A stretch of DNA of 64,000 nucleotides from Polaribacter haliotis (GCF_014784055.1 NZ_CP061813.1:3358001-3422000), one strand, 5' to 3'. Positions 43,284 to 52,021 are shown, numbered from the stretch's first letter. Program-made: numbers and translations. The notes: a model not told the origin generated them from the sequence alone.

Positions 43284-43767
43284 CTAATTCTATAATTTCT
43301 AAATTTTTTATTTCTCCCTTTTCAAGCTCGAAACGTAACATTGTTCTTACTTTATGAAACCCGTGGTTTCCTGCGGCACCAGGGTTTAAGTGTAATAAAT
43401 TCAACTTTTTATCATATTGAACTTTTAAGATATGAGAATGTCCTGAAATAAAAATCTTTGGAGAATTTATTTTAATTTCCTCTCGAATTCGTTGGTTGTA
43501 TCTATTAGGATAACCTCCAATATGCGTTATCCATACTGAAACATTTTCAACTGTAAATTTAGCATCTAAAGGAAATTCTGCTCTTGCTTCATTATTATCT
43601 ATATTACCAAAAACAGCACGTAAAGGTTTTAATTTTTTTATAGTATCTGTAACTTCTAATTTACCAATATCTCCAGCATGCCAAACTTCATCTGCTTGTT
43701 TTACGAACTTTAAAATTTGATCGTCAATATAACTGTGTGTGTCAGATAATAATAGAATTTTTTTCAT
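43270..43767 (-). CDS. YfcE/MJ0936-type metallophosphoesterase
   Basis: The 165-residue enzyme has the calcineurin-like metallophosphoesterase motifs: LSDTHSYI (about 6-13), HAGDIG (30-35), GNIDN (54-58), THIGGYP (about 81-87) and SGHSHI (about 109-114), which bind two metals. Relatives are small phosphodiesterases of unclear physiological substrate. There is no signal peptide, so it is cytosolic. It overlaps the 3' end of the convergent histidine kinase gene. Confidence 0.9.
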   Translation of the reverse strand: MKKILLLSDTHSYIDDQILKFVKQADEVWHAGDIGKLEVTDTIKKLKPLRAVFGNIDNNEARAEFPLDAKFTVENVSVWITHIGGYPNRYNQRIREEIKINSPKIFISGHSHILKVQYDKKLNLLHLNPGAAGNHGFHKVRTMLRFELEKGEIKNLEIIELATRG

Positions 43768-43881
43768 TAGAATATTTAAAAAGAAAATCTTTTTTTTATA
43801 AATTGATGGCTAAATAGAATCTCAAATTTTATTTTTTACAGTGCAAAAATACCTAAAACCACTTAGTTGTCAAATGTAAGG

Positions 43882-43907
43882 ATTACGAAATAAATTTCGT
43901 AATTTTG
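43882..43907. promoter_or_regulatory. 22-bp perfect palindrome overlapping the truA -7 box
   Basis: ATTACGAAAT (43882-43891) and ATTTCGTAAT (43894-43903) form a perfect inverted repeat with a 2-bp centre. It overlaps the -7 box TAATTTTG (43900-43907), 22 nt before the truA TTG start. Such a position suits a repressor operator. Confidence 0.5.
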
Positions 43908-43929
43908 GTGTCTTCTAAAAACAATTTTC

Positions 43930-44655
43930 TTGAGATATTTTATAGAACTTTCTTATAATGGAAAAAACTATCATGGTTGGCAAATTCAACCAGATGCAAT
44001 TTCTGTACAAGAAAAATTAAATTATGCAGTAAGTACTGTTTTGCAAGAGAAAATTGAAGTTGTTGGAGCAGGCAGAACAGATACTGGAGTGCATGCATCA
44101 CAAATGTTTGCACATTTAGATGTATCAAAAAAAATTGAAGGAGATATTGTACACAAACTAAATTCTATTTTACCAAGTGACATTGTGGTTTACGAGGTAT
44201 CTTTGGTTGAAGATGAAAAGCATGCAAGATTCGATGCAAAAAGTAGAAGTTACGAATACCGAATTTGGCAAGGAAGAAATCCGTTTTTATTAGATTTTTC
44301 ATGGCAAATTCATTCACAGAATTTAGACATTTCTTTAATGAATGAAGCTGCAGAAATTCTTTTAGAATATGAGGATTTTCAAACTTTTTCTAAAGTAAAA
44401 ACAGAAGTTTATACCTTTAATTGCGATGTAACAGAAGCTTTTTGGAAGCAGGAAGATAATCTGTTAACTTTTTACATTTCAGCAAATCGATTTTTAAGAA
44501 ATATGGTAAGAGCAATTGTTGGAACTTTGGTAGATGTTGGCTTAGGTAAAATTTCTGTGGCAGATTTTAGAGCAATTATAGAAAGTAAGAATAGAGGAAA
44601 AGCAGGATTGTCAGTTCCTGCAAAAGGATTATTTTTAACTCAAATAAAATATTAA
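43930..44655 (+). CDS. truA: tRNA pseudouridine(38-40) synthase
   Basis: TruA isomerises uridines 38-40 in tRNA anticodon stems. The start RYFIELSYNGKNYHGWQIQ, the catalytic Asp 51 in GAGRTDTGVHA, and YEYRIWQG (about 105-112) are family hallmarks, and RNMVRAIVGTLVDVG closes the fold. Length 241 aa is typical. The first codon is TTG (43930). It lies 3 bp before the ABC exporter gene, suggesting cotranscription. Confidence 0.95.
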   Translation: MRYFIELSYNGKNYHGWQIQPDAISVQEKLNYAVSTVLQEKIEVVGAGRTDTGVHASQMFAHLDVSKKIEGDIVHKLNSILPSDIVVYEVSLVEDEKHARFDAKSRSYEYRIWQGRNPFLLDFSWQIHSQNLDISLMNEAAEILLEYEDFQTFSKVKTEVYTFNCDVTEAFWKQEDNLLTFYISANRFLRNMVRAIVGTLVDVGLGKISVADFRAIIESKNRGKAGLSVPAKGLFLTQIKY

Positions 44656-44658
44656 ATT

Positions 44659-46425
44659 TTGGCAGATAAAACAGGAAAAGCTTTTGATATGCAAATCTTT
44701 TTAAGATTAATGAGCTTTGCAAAAAGATACAAGCTTAATTTCTTTATAGCAACAATCTCTACCATTTTGTTGGCAGTAGTTGCTCTTCTAAATCCATATA
44801 TTTTAAAGAAAACAGTAGATTTATATATTGTAGATAAAGATACGCAAGGCCTTATTAACAGCGTGTTATTAATGCTAGGTATTCTTTTAGTGGAAGTTTT
44901 GTTGCGATTTACCTTTATTTATTTTGCAAATTGGGTTGGCCAACATATTATTAGAGATATAAGAGCAAAAACTTTTCGTCATATATTACAATTTAGAATG
45001 TCTTATTTCGATACGAATTCTGTTGGGAAATTAGTAACAAGAGTCGTTTCGGATATAGAAACCATTGCTGCTTTTTTTAGTAGTGGTGTTTTTACAATTG
45101 TAAGTGATGTTTTACAAATGTTCGCAGTTGTTATTCTAATGTTTATTTTAGATTGGAGATTGGCATTAATTGCAATTGCAGTGTTACCTATTTTATTATA
45201 TGCTACAAAAGTTTTTCAAGTAGCTATAAAAGCAACATTTCAAGAAGTTAGAAATCAAGTCGCTAATTTAAACGGATTTGTACAAGAGCGTGTTACAGGA
45301 ATGAAAATTGTGCAGCTTTTTAATAGAGAGAATATAGAATACAAGAATTTTAAGGATATTAATAATAAACATAAAGAAGCATATATAAAGACGATTTGGT
45401 ATTTCTCGATCTTTTTTCCTATTGCAGAAATTTTATCCTCTATAGGAATTGGATTAATTGTTTGGTTTGGTAGTAAACAAATTATTGGAGGCTCTGTTCC
45501 AGGTCCAGGAACTGTAATGGCTTTTGTACAAATGGCTCAAATGTTATTTAGGCCTTTAAGACAAATTGCAGATAAATTTAACCAACTTCAAATGGGAATT
45601 GTTTCTGGAGAAAGGGTTTTTAAAGTTTTAGATACAGATAGTTCAATAACCAAAAACGGAACCATAACTGCTGGCGATTTAGAAGGAAATATATCTTTTA
45701 AAGATGTGCGTTTTAGTTATATTAAAGACGAGGAAGTTTTAAAAGGAATTTCTTTTGAAGTAAAAAGCGGACAAACAATTGCAATTGTGGGTGCTACAGG
45801 AGCAGGAAAATCGACCATTATAAATTTAATAAATCGTTTTTATGAAATTGATAGTGGTGTAATTTCTGTAGATGGAACCTCTATAGACCAATATAAATTA
45901 CAAAGTTTAAGAGACCAAGTTGCAGTTGTTTTACAAGACGTTTTTTTATTCTCAGATTCTATTTTAAATAATATTACTTTAAAAGATGATAGAATTACAT
46001 TACAAGAAGTAGAAAAAGCCGCCAAACAAATAGGTATTCACGAATTTATTTTAACACTTCCAGGAGGTTATAATTACAATGTAAAAGAGCGTGGAGCAAT
46101 GTTATCTTCAGGACAAAGGCAATTAATTGCTTTTTTAAGAGCATATGTTAGTAAGCCAAGTATTTTAATTTTAGATGAAGCTACTTCTTCTGTAGATACA
46201 CATGCAGAACAAATGATACAATATGCAACAGAAACGATTACAAAAGATAGAACTTCTATTGTAATTGCACACAGATTGGCAACTATTAAGCAAGCAGATA
46301 AAATTATTGTAATGGATAAGGGTTTAATTGTTGAAGAAGGAACTCATCAAGAATTATTAGAAAAAGAAAAAGGTTATTATAAAAATCTTTATGATAAGCA
46401 GTTTAGTTTAGATGTCGCTTCTTAA
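44659..46425 (+). CDS. ABC transporter, MsbA-like fused permease/ATPase
   Basis: The 588-residue half-transporter has six predicted membrane helices (about 25-310) and a C-terminal nucleotide-binding domain: Walker A GATGAGKST (about 378-386), signature LSSGQRQL, Walker B ILILDEATSSVD and the switch His in IVIAHRLATI. It exports lipids or small molecules as a homo- or heterodimer. The signature has LSSGQ rather than LSGGQ, which is tolerated in the family. Start is TTG (44659), directly behind truA. Substrate unknown. Confidence 0.92.
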   Translation: MADKTGKAFDMQIFLRLMSFAKRYKLNFFIATISTILLAVVALLNPYILKKTVDLYIVDKDTQGLINSVLLMLGILLVEVLLRFTFIYFANWVGQHIIRDIRAKTFRHILQFRMSYFDTNSVGKLVTRVVSDIETIAAFFSSGVFTIVSDVLQMFAVVILMFILDWRLALIAIAVLPILLYATKVFQVAIKATFQEVRNQVANLNGFVQERVTGMKIVQLFNRENIEYKNFKDINNKHKEAYIKTIWYFSIFFPIAEILSSIGIGLIVWFGSKQIIGGSVPGPGTVMAFVQMAQMLFRPLRQIADKFNQLQMGIVSGERVFKVLDTDSSITKNGTITAGDLEGNISFKDVRFSYIKDEEVLKGISFEVKSGQTIAIVGATGAGKSTIINLINRFYEIDSGVISVDGTSIDQYKLQSLRDQVAVVLQDVFLFSDSILNNITLKDDRITLQEVEKAAKQIGIHEFILTLPGGYNYNVKERGAMLSSGQRQLIAFLRAYVSKPSILILDEATSSVDTHAEQMIQYATETITKDRTSIVIAHRLATIKQADKIIVMDKGLIVEEGTHQELLEKEKGYYKNLYDKQFSLDVAS

Positions 46426-46460
46426 AGTTTACACTTATCTATTTAAAGATCTCTTTAAAA

Positions 46461-47246
46461 TTAACTGTTATTTGGATCCTGCATTTTCTTAACTTGTTTT
46501 AATAATACTTTCTTTGGAGTAAAAGGAATTGCTTTCATCATTACTTTTTGAGAAAATGTAACTCCAGAAATAACATCTAAATCGCCATTTAACATGGCAT
46601 TGTAACCATCTTTTGCAACAGATTTTGCATCTGCAGTGTTTTTAAATAAAGAAGTTTTGTCCATTCCAGAAGTTTTACCGAAATCGGTCTCTGTAGCTCC
46701 AGGCATTAAAGTTGTTACAGTTACATTTGTATCTGCTAATTCTTCCGAAATTGCATTACTAAAAGATGTTACATAAGCTTTTGTAGCAAAATAAACAGCC
46801 TGCATTGGACCAGCCATTAAACTTGCTGTGGAAGAAACGTTTAAAATTTTCCCACTATTTCTCGATACAAAGTCAGGTAAAAAGACATGCGTTAATGCAG
46901 TTAATGCAACCACATTTAATTGAATCATGTTTATGTCTTTTTTCAATTCTCTTTCATGAAATTTTCCAATTCCTCCAAAACCTGCGTTATTTATTAGATA
47001 ATCGATTTCAATTTTACTGTATTTTACAAAATTATAAATTTCTTGAGCAGCATTTTTTTCGGTTAGATCTTTTTCGATAACACTTACATGAATCCCGAAT
47101 TCTTTTTCTAATTCTTCTTTTAAACGAAGCAGTTTATCTTTGCTTCTGGCTACAATAACCAAATTTCCGCCAGATTTTGCATGAATTTTTGCAAATTCTT
47201 TTCCAATTCCACTGCTTGCCCCTGTAATTAATGCTGTTTTTTTCAT
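46461..47246 (-). CDS. SDR-family NAD(P)-dependent oxidoreductase
   Basis: The 261-residue protein is a classical short-chain dehydrogenase: cofactor loop TGASSGIGK (8-16), NNAGFGG (86-92), the catalytic Ser in NVSSTAS and the Y-x-x-x-K pair at Tyr 152/Lys 156 in VYFATKAYV. Substrate is unknown. The Arg in IVARSKDKL after strand 2 favours NADPH. It is convergent to the ABC gene and 76 bp after the GNAT gene on the same strand. Confidence 0.9.
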   Translation of the reverse strand: MKKTALITGASSGIGKEFAKIHAKSGGNLVIVARSKDKLLRLKEELEKEFGIHVSVIEKDLTEKNAAQEIYNFVKYSKIEIDYLINNAGFGGIGKFHERELKKDINMIQLNVVALTALTHVFLPDFVSRNSGKILNVSSTASLMAGPMQAVYFATKAYVTSFSNAISEELADTNVTVTTLMPGATETDFGKTSGMDKTSLFKNTADAKSVAKDGYNAMLNGDLDVISGVTFSQKVMMKAIPFTPKKVLLKQVKKMQDPNNS

Positions 47247-47264
47247 AATTCTTGTCTTCTACAA

Positions 47265-47272
47265 CAAAAATA
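47265..47272 (-). promoter_or_regulatory. Candidate -7 box for the SDR gene
   Basis: The minus strand reads TATTTTTG, a match to TAnnTTTG, 18 nt before the ATG at 47246. The nearest TTG upstream is 26 nt away, too far. Confidence 0.4.
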
Positions 47273-47322
47273 GAATATATGCGAAGCGAATATTAACTCA
47301 AACCAAATAAGGTTTAACGATA

Positions 47323-47838
47323 TTAGAATTCTAGATACAAAACATCATTTGGTCTAGTTTCTGTTTCGGAAATAGGAAAATCGTACAATGCAATTTTTTT
47401 AAATCCAGCTTTTTTGTAGAATTCTAATGCTCTAAAGTTTTTAATCCAAACATATAACCAAATTCCTTTTTGTAGATTGGTTTTAGTTAAGTTTAAATTA
47501 TGTTGAAATAATTTGTTTCCCAAACCTAAACCATAAAACTCCTCTAGTAAATACAAACGCTCCATTTTGGTAACATTTGTTTCTTTAATGTTTTTATTTT
47601 CTTGATTAAAAATTACTTTTGAAAATCCTGCTAAATTGTCATTAACAAAAATTAAATTAAATTGATTATTGGGATTCGTAATTTCTTCCAACAAATTTTT
47701 TTCGCTAAAACTATGGCTCAGGTAATTCGTCATAATTTCATTTGGAATAGCGTCTTTATGTGGAATAACAAATGCTTTTTTACCAACCAAAGCCAAAGCA
47801 GTTATGTCTTTAGAGGTTGCTTTTCTAATTGAAACCAT
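47323..47838 (-). CDS. GNAT-family N-acetyltransferase
   Basis: The 171-residue protein has the GNAT pattern: an N-terminal beta-alpha unit (MVSIRKATSKDITALALVG), the central strand ERLYLLEEFYGLGLGNKLFQ with the acetyl-CoA-binding loop (about 99-106, G-x-G-L-G), and the C-terminal LYVWIKNFRALEFYKKAGFK. It transfers acetyl groups from acetyl-CoA to a small molecule or protein that cannot be named. It lies 15 bp after the zinc peptidase gene on the same strand. Confidence 0.87.
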   Translation of the reverse strand: MVSIRKATSKDITALALVGKKAFVIPHKDAIPNEIMTNYLSHSFSEKNLLEEITNPNNQFNLIFVNDNLAGFSKVIFNQENKNIKETNVTKMERLYLLEEFYGLGLGNKLFQHNLNLTKTNLQKGIWLYVWIKNFRALEFYKKAGFKKIALYDFPISETETRPNDVLYLEF

Positions 47839-47853
47839 AAATTATATTAACCT

Positions 47854-48750
47854 TTACAACGAAGGCGCATTAAAAGTATCTCCTTGATTAATATCTCCAG
47901 TATCGAAACCTTTTTTAAACCAACGCATTCTTTGTGCAGAAGTTCCATGTGTAAAAGAATCTGGCACAACTCTTCCTCTAGATTGTTTTTGCAAACGATC
48001 GTCTCCAATTGCAAAAGCGGCATTTAATGCTTCTTCTAAGTCTCCTTGTTCCAATATTACATTCATTTTTTGAGAATGATGTGCCCAAACACCCGCTAAA
48101 AAATCTGCTTGTAATTCTAACATTACAGAATACTTATTGTATTCAGTTTGGCTAACTTGACCTCTCATTCGTTGAACTTTTCCACTAATTCCTGTAAGAT
48201 TCTGGATATGATGCCCAACTTCATGTGCGATTACATACGCTTGTGCAAAATCTCCTGGAGCATTCATTTTAACTTCCATTTCTTCAAAAAAGCTTAAATC
48301 GATATATAGTTTATTGTCTGCTGGGCAATAAAAAGGGCCTGTTGCACTAGAAGCATTTCCACAAGCAGAAGTAACAGATCTAGAAAAAAGAACTAAAATT
48401 GGTTCTCTATAATTGGGTAATATTTTGTTCCAAACATTTTCTGTGCTTTTTAAAACACGTTTGCTAAAATCTGCCAATTCATTTTCTTTTGGAGTTCCTT
48501 TATAGTTTCCAGAATTAGTAATTTGGTTATTCGAACTTCCACCTGTTAGAAGAGATAATGGATTGTTTCCAGTAAAATACATTACAGCCACCACAATTCC
48601 CACAATAATTAACCCTTTTTTGGAAGTAATTAACTTTAGTAATAAAGGAATAAGCATAGTAACTAAACCACCACCAATTCCACTGCCAGAAGAAGATTGC
48701 CCTCTTCTATCCTCTACATTAGAGCTTTTACTACTTTTTCTCCATTTCAT
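47854..48750 (-). CDS. Neutral zinc metallopeptidase (YpfJ family)
   Basis: The 298-residue membrane-anchored protein starts with a Lys/Ser/Gly-rich cytosolic region (about 1-28), then a hydrophobic helix pair (about 30-60). The catalytic motif is HEVGHH (His 176, Glu 177, His 180) within AYVIAHEVGHHIQNL, the YpfJ/zinc_peptidase family signature, with AFAIGDDRLQ and THGTSAQRMRWF near the C-terminus. The substrate is unknown. It is transcribed away from the integron-like cassette at 48924. Confidence 0.9.
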   Translation of the reverse strand: MKWRKSSKSSNVEDRRGQSSSGSGIGGGLVTMLIPLLLKLITSKKGLIIVGIVVAVMYFTGNNPLSLLTGGSSNNQITNSGNYKGTPKENELADFSKRVLKSTENVWNKILPNYREPILVLFSRSVTSACGNASSATGPFYCPADNKLYIDLSFFEEMEVKMNAPGDFAQAYVIAHEVGHHIQNLTGISGKVQRMRGQVSQTEYNKYSVMLELQADFLAGVWAHHSQKMNVILEQGDLEEALNAAFAIGDDRLQKQSRGRVVPDSFTHGTSAQRMRWFKKGFDTGDINQGDTFNAPSL

Positions 48751-48923
48751 ACTATTACTTAATTAAGTTTAATGGCTAAATTTAATATTTTTTTTTAGAC
48801 TGTAGATAAATTTTTTAGAGATTGCTTAAAAATTGTTATACAAATTGTTTGTTTAAAACCAATATTGGGTATAATGGTTTATGAGAAAACTAAAGTTGAG
48901 GTTTGGGAAGTTTGAGGGATTGG

Positions 48924-49065
48924 TTCGTTTAACGTTGTTGTATAAGCTTTGTTGCGTGTTTTAAGCAACTAATTTAGTAAATAAAACACAAACCAAGAAA
49001 GTCCGCGAGGACTTTCGCAAGTAAGTAAAAAGCCAGCAATAAAGTTTATACGGTGTTGGGTAACG
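48924..49065 (-). repeat. attC-like site, downstream end of the gene cassette
   Basis: Read on the minus strand the site begins ACCCAAC (49055-49061), then an arm GTATAAACTTTATTGC (49036-49051) that pairs in 14 of 16 positions with GCAACAAAGCTTATAC (48940-48955), then GTTAAAC (48927-48933). The internal part has two more hairpins: GAAAGTCC/GGACTTTC (48997-49004 and 49009-49016) and GTGTTTTA/TAAAACAC (48956-48963 and 48982-48989). This R''-L''-L'-R' order and about 135-bp size resemble an integron attC site. TTCGTTTAAC at 48924-48933 is the outer 10-bp inverted repeat. Confidence 0.55.
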
Positions 49066-49071
49066 TATTTT

Positions 49072-49965
49072 TTATTCAGGTTCTTTGTCATAAATTTCAA
49101 AAGAATATTCTTTCTCAATTTTTTCTTTTTCTCCTTTTGTTAAACTGTTAAATTCTTTATTAAAATATTCAATTGATATTTTGTTTCTTAATTTTGAAAA
49201 GACTAATTCTAATTTTTCATTAAGTTTTATGTATTTACCATATTGAGCATTTCTACTCGATTTTATACTTATTAATGATTCTTTTTTGTTTCTTAATAAA
49301 TAATCTTCCAAAACCTTATTAAATTCCGTTTTTGAAGTCTTTTTTCCATTAACAGAGATAATATTTTCTTTAGACAAATAAATGTTCAAAGAGTTTTCAA
49401 TTCTTTCTTTGGAATATTTAGGTGTTTCAATTTCAAATTCCGCTAATGATTTGTTCATTTCCAAAACTAACAAAACTCTCAATTTATAAAATTCAATTTC
49501 AAAATCTCGATAGTCAAAAATTTTCAAAAAAACTTCTGAAGCATTTTTTAAGTCAAATTCTTCTTTTATAGAATCCATTCTTTTTTCAAGTAAAAAAGTA
49601 TTTGAATTCTTATACTTTTTTAAGGATTTAATTTTTTCTGTGCATTTTTCATTTGCGTGAACTAAACTCGAATAATTAAGTGTATTAATTGAGTCAATTA
49701 ATGAAAAGTTCGTTTCAGTATCAACAAATTTTTCAGTCATTACTTTTTCAAACAATTCATAGTAACTTTTTCCAGAATTATCTTTTAAAAAGCCTTTAGA
49801 AATTAATAAATTCTCATAGATTTTATAATATCTTTTTACTTCTTTTCCATTTTCAGGCATTGCATTAAAATAGCAATCACTGTAAATTTTTTCAATTTCT
49901 CTTTCTTGAGAATTACTGACAAAAAAAGAAAAAAATATAATTATTATAGACAGTGTTTCTTTCAT
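49072..49965 (-). CDS. Secreted protein of unknown function (cassette gene)
   Basis: The 297-residue protein has a signal peptide (MKETLSIIIIFFSFFVSNSQ) and no domain I recognise. The mature part is helical and charged, with many Lys, Glu and Asn and a Cys pair (SDCYF and EKCTEK). Hydrophobic strands are sparse, so it is probably soluble in the periplasm or secreted. Its composition is more AT-rich than its neighbours by eye. It fills the candidate cassette: the start lies 9 nt inside the upstream repeat and the stop 7 nt from the other. No similar gene lies nearby, which fits recent acquisition. Confidence 0.7.
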   Translation of the reverse strand: MKETLSIIIIFFSFFVSNSQEREIEKIYSDCYFNAMPENGKEVKRYYKIYENLLISKGFLKDNSGKSYYELFEKVMTEKFVDTETNFSLIDSINTLNYSSLVHANEKCTEKIKSLKKYKNSNTFLLEKRMDSIKEEFDLKNASEVFLKIFDYRDFEIEFYKLRVLLVLEMNKSLAEFEIETPKYSKERIENSLNIYLSKENIISVNGKKTSKTEFNKVLEDYLLRNKKESLISIKSSRNAQYGKYIKLNEKLELVFSKLRNKISIEYFNKEFNSLTKGEKEKIEKEYSFEIYDKEPE

Positions 49966-49974
49966 TCGTTATAT

Positions 49975-50032
49975 GTTACCCAACTCTAATGATATGGAAC
50001 GTTTCAATGTTTTATATCAGAAGTTAAACGAA
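49975..50032 (-). repeat. attC-like site, upstream end of the gene cassette
   Basis: On the minus strand: GTTTAAC (50023-50029), TGATAT (50014-50019) pairing with ATATCA (49990-49995), then GTTGGGT (49978-49984). The spacer between the ATATCA arm and the final core is 5 nt, as in integron L'-R' spacing. The hairpin is short (52 bp between cores), smaller than the usual attC minimum. Confidence 0.45.
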
Positions 50033-50061
50033 GTTAGCTGATTTTTTTTAGAAAGTCAAAT

Positions 50062-50093
50062 AAAAAACCTCCCAGTTTTCACAAGGAGGCTTT
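50062..50093 (-). terminator. Terminator of htpG
   Basis: CCTCC (50068-50072) pairs with GGAGG (50085-50089) around a 12-nt loop, extended by A and T runs; on the minus strand it lies after the htpG stop and is followed by TTTTTT. Confidence 0.75.
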
Positions 50094-50116
50094 AATACTT
50101 AATGCAACTGTGTTGC

Positions 50117-52021
50117 TTATTTAATCAACTCGTAACTTCTTTTAATAAACTTCGTTAACTCTTCACCATGTAAAAGGTTTTGAGATAATTTTGCTAAATC
50201 GAAAGCTTGAGAAATTAAGTGTTTCTGTGCAGCTTCATCTTTATTATTTAAAATATCAGAAACTAAAGGACTGTTGGTGTTTACAACCAAGTTGTACATA
50301 TCTGGAAAATTACCCATTCCCATCATTCCTCCACCACCAGAAGCTTGCATTTCTTTCATTCTACGCATAAATTCTGGCACAGTAATCATAAAAGGAGAAG
50401 ATGCAGAATCCATTGCTTCTAATTGAACTGTATACGTTTCTTTAGGAACAGCAGCTTCAATAATTGGCTTTAATTTGTCTTTTTCTTCATCCGATAATTT
50501 AGAAATTACGTTTTCGTCTTTCTTAATTAAATTATCTACGTGATCAGAATCTACTCTTGTAAATTTCACTTTAGCATCTCCACCTTCTAATTTCTGCATT
50601 AAATGAGAAATAATTGGCGAATCTAATACTAAAACTTCATATCCTTTTGCAGTTACATCTTGTATATAACTGTGTTGTGCGTCTTTGTTAGAAGCATATA
50701 AAATAACATGATTTCCATCTTTATCAACTTGCGAATCTTTTGTTTTTTCGATTAATTCATCAAACGTAAAGTACGTATCTGCTACTGTTGGGTATAAAGC
50801 AAATTTCTTTGCTTTGTCAAAGAATTTATCTTCAGACAACATTCCGTATTCGATAATTACTTTAATATCGTTCCATTTTTTCTCGAAATCTGCTCTGTCT
50901 TTTTTGAATAAAGAAACTAATTTATCAGCAACCTTTTTAGTAATATAACCAGAGATTTTCTTTACTGCTCCATCTGCTTGTAAATAAGAACGAGAAACAT
51001 TTAAAGGAATGTCTGGAGAATCGATAACACCTTTTAACATCTGTAAAAAGTCTGGTACAATTCCTTCTACATTATCCGTTACAAAAACCTGATTTTGGTA
51101 CAATTGAATCTTATCTTTTTGCATATCCATAGATTGCGTTAACTTTGGGAAAAATAAAATTCCTGTTAAGTTAAACGGATAATCTACATTTAAATGAATA
51201 TGAAATAAAGACTCTTCAAACTGCATTGGATACAATTCTCTGTAGAAATTTGCATAATCTTCATCTTCTAAATCCGCAGGTTTTTTATTCCAAGCAGGAT
51301 CTGTATTATTGATGATTTTATCTACAGTAATTTGTTTGTGAGGTTCTGTAGTTTCTTTTCCTTCTGCGTCTTTTGTAGTTTTAGGCGTAAACTCTGGATC
51401 GTTAATTTGTTTTGTTCCAAATTTAATTGGCACTTGGTTAAAACGATTGTATTTGTTTAATAAACCTTCAATTTTACTTTCTTCTAAAAATTCTAAAGAA
51501 TCTTCTGCAACATGTAAAATAATTTCTGTTCCTCTGTCTTTTTTGTCGTGTTCAACTAATGTGTATTCTGGAGAACCATCACAAGTCCAATGTGCTGCAG
51601 GTTCGTCTTTAAAAGACTTTGTAATTAAGTCTACTTTATCTGCAACCATAAAAGCAGAGTAAAAACCAAGACCAAAATGCCCAATAATTCCTGCTTCGTT
51701 GTCTTTATATTTGTCTAAAAACTCTTCAGCTCCAGAAAATGCAATTTGGTTGATGTATTTTTCAACCTCATCTGCAGTCATTCCTAAACCTTGGTCTTTA
51801 ATTGTAATTGTTTTTGCATCTTTATCAATGCTTACTTCAATTTTAGCATCACCTAATTCCGTTTTTGCTTCACCAATAGAAATAAGGTGTTTTAGTTTAG
51901 AAGTTGCGTCTGTTCCGTTAGAAATAAGTTCACGTAAAAAGATTTCGTGATCAGAATACAAGAATTTTTTAATCAGCGGAAAAATATTTTCTACTGATAC
52001 ATTAATGTTTCCTTTTGCCAT
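50117..52021 (-). CDS. htpG: Molecular chaperone HtpG (Hsp90)
   Basis: HtpG is the cytosolic ATP-dependent Hsp90. The N-terminal GHKL ATPase domain has FLRELISNGTDATSKL (about 24-39, with the catalytic Glu of the family), DQGLGMTADEV (about 75-85) and GHFGLGFYSAFMVA (about 115-128). The middle domain has NVSRSYLQAD, and a helical C-terminal dimerisation domain carries a Met/Gly-rich loop near MKEMQASGGGGMMGMG. Length 634 aa is typical. The C-terminus lacks the eukaryotic MEEVD. It is a single-gene unit, with a flavobacterial repeat element upstream. Confidence 0.96.
   Translation of the reverse strand: MAKGNINVSVENIFPLIKKFLYSDHEIFLRELISNGTDATSKLKHLISIGEAKTELGDAKIEVSIDKDAKTITIKDQGLGMTADEVEKYINQIAFSGAEEFLDKYKDNEAGIIGHFGLGFYSAFMVADKVDLITKSFKDEPAAHWTCDGSPEYTLVEHDKKDRGTEIILHVAEDSLEFLEESKIEGLLNKYNRFNQVPIKFGTKQINDPEFTPKTTKDAEGKETTEPHKQITVDKIINNTDPAWNKKPADLEDEDYANFYRELYPMQFEESLFHIHLNVDYPFNLTGILFFPKLTQSMDMQKDKIQLYQNQVFVTDNVEGIVPDFLQMLKGVIDSPDIPLNVSRSYLQADGAVKKISGYITKKVADKLVSLFKKDRADFEKKWNDIKVIIEYGMLSEDKFFDKAKKFALYPTVADTYFTFDELIEKTKDSQVDKDGNHVILYASNKDAQHSYIQDVTAKGYEVLVLDSPIISHLMQKLEGGDAKVKFTRVDSDHVDNLIKKDENVISKLSDEEKDKLKPIIEAAVPKETYTVQLEAMDSASSPFMITVPEFMRRMKEMQASGGGGMMGMGNFPDMYNLVVNTNSPLVSDILNNKDEAAQKHLISQAFDLAKLSQNLLHGEELTKFIKRSYELIK

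Larger units (their letters stand above)
48924..50032 (-). mobile_element. Candidate single-gene integron-like cassette
   Basis: The 1.1-kb stretch is bounded by a perfect 10-bp inverted repeat, TTCGTTTAAC (48924-48933) and GTTAAACGAA (50023-50032). A second perfect 10-bp pair sits inside it: GTTGGGTAAC (49055-49064) and GTTACCCAAC (49975-49984). The seven-base cores GTTGGGT/ACCCAAC and GTTTAAC/GTTAAAC fit GTTRRRY/RYYYAAC of integron sites, and they are complementary within one cassette as expected. One gene (49072-49965) fills the interior. No integrase or transposase gene is in the window, so it would be an isolated cassette or a non-autonomous element. Confidence 0.5.

Noticed and set aside
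46442..46459. TTTAAAGA-TC-TCTTTAAA palindrome between the ABC and SDR genes
   Set aside because: It is AT-rich, short and lies between converging genes; it could be a weak terminator, but the case is too thin to annotate.
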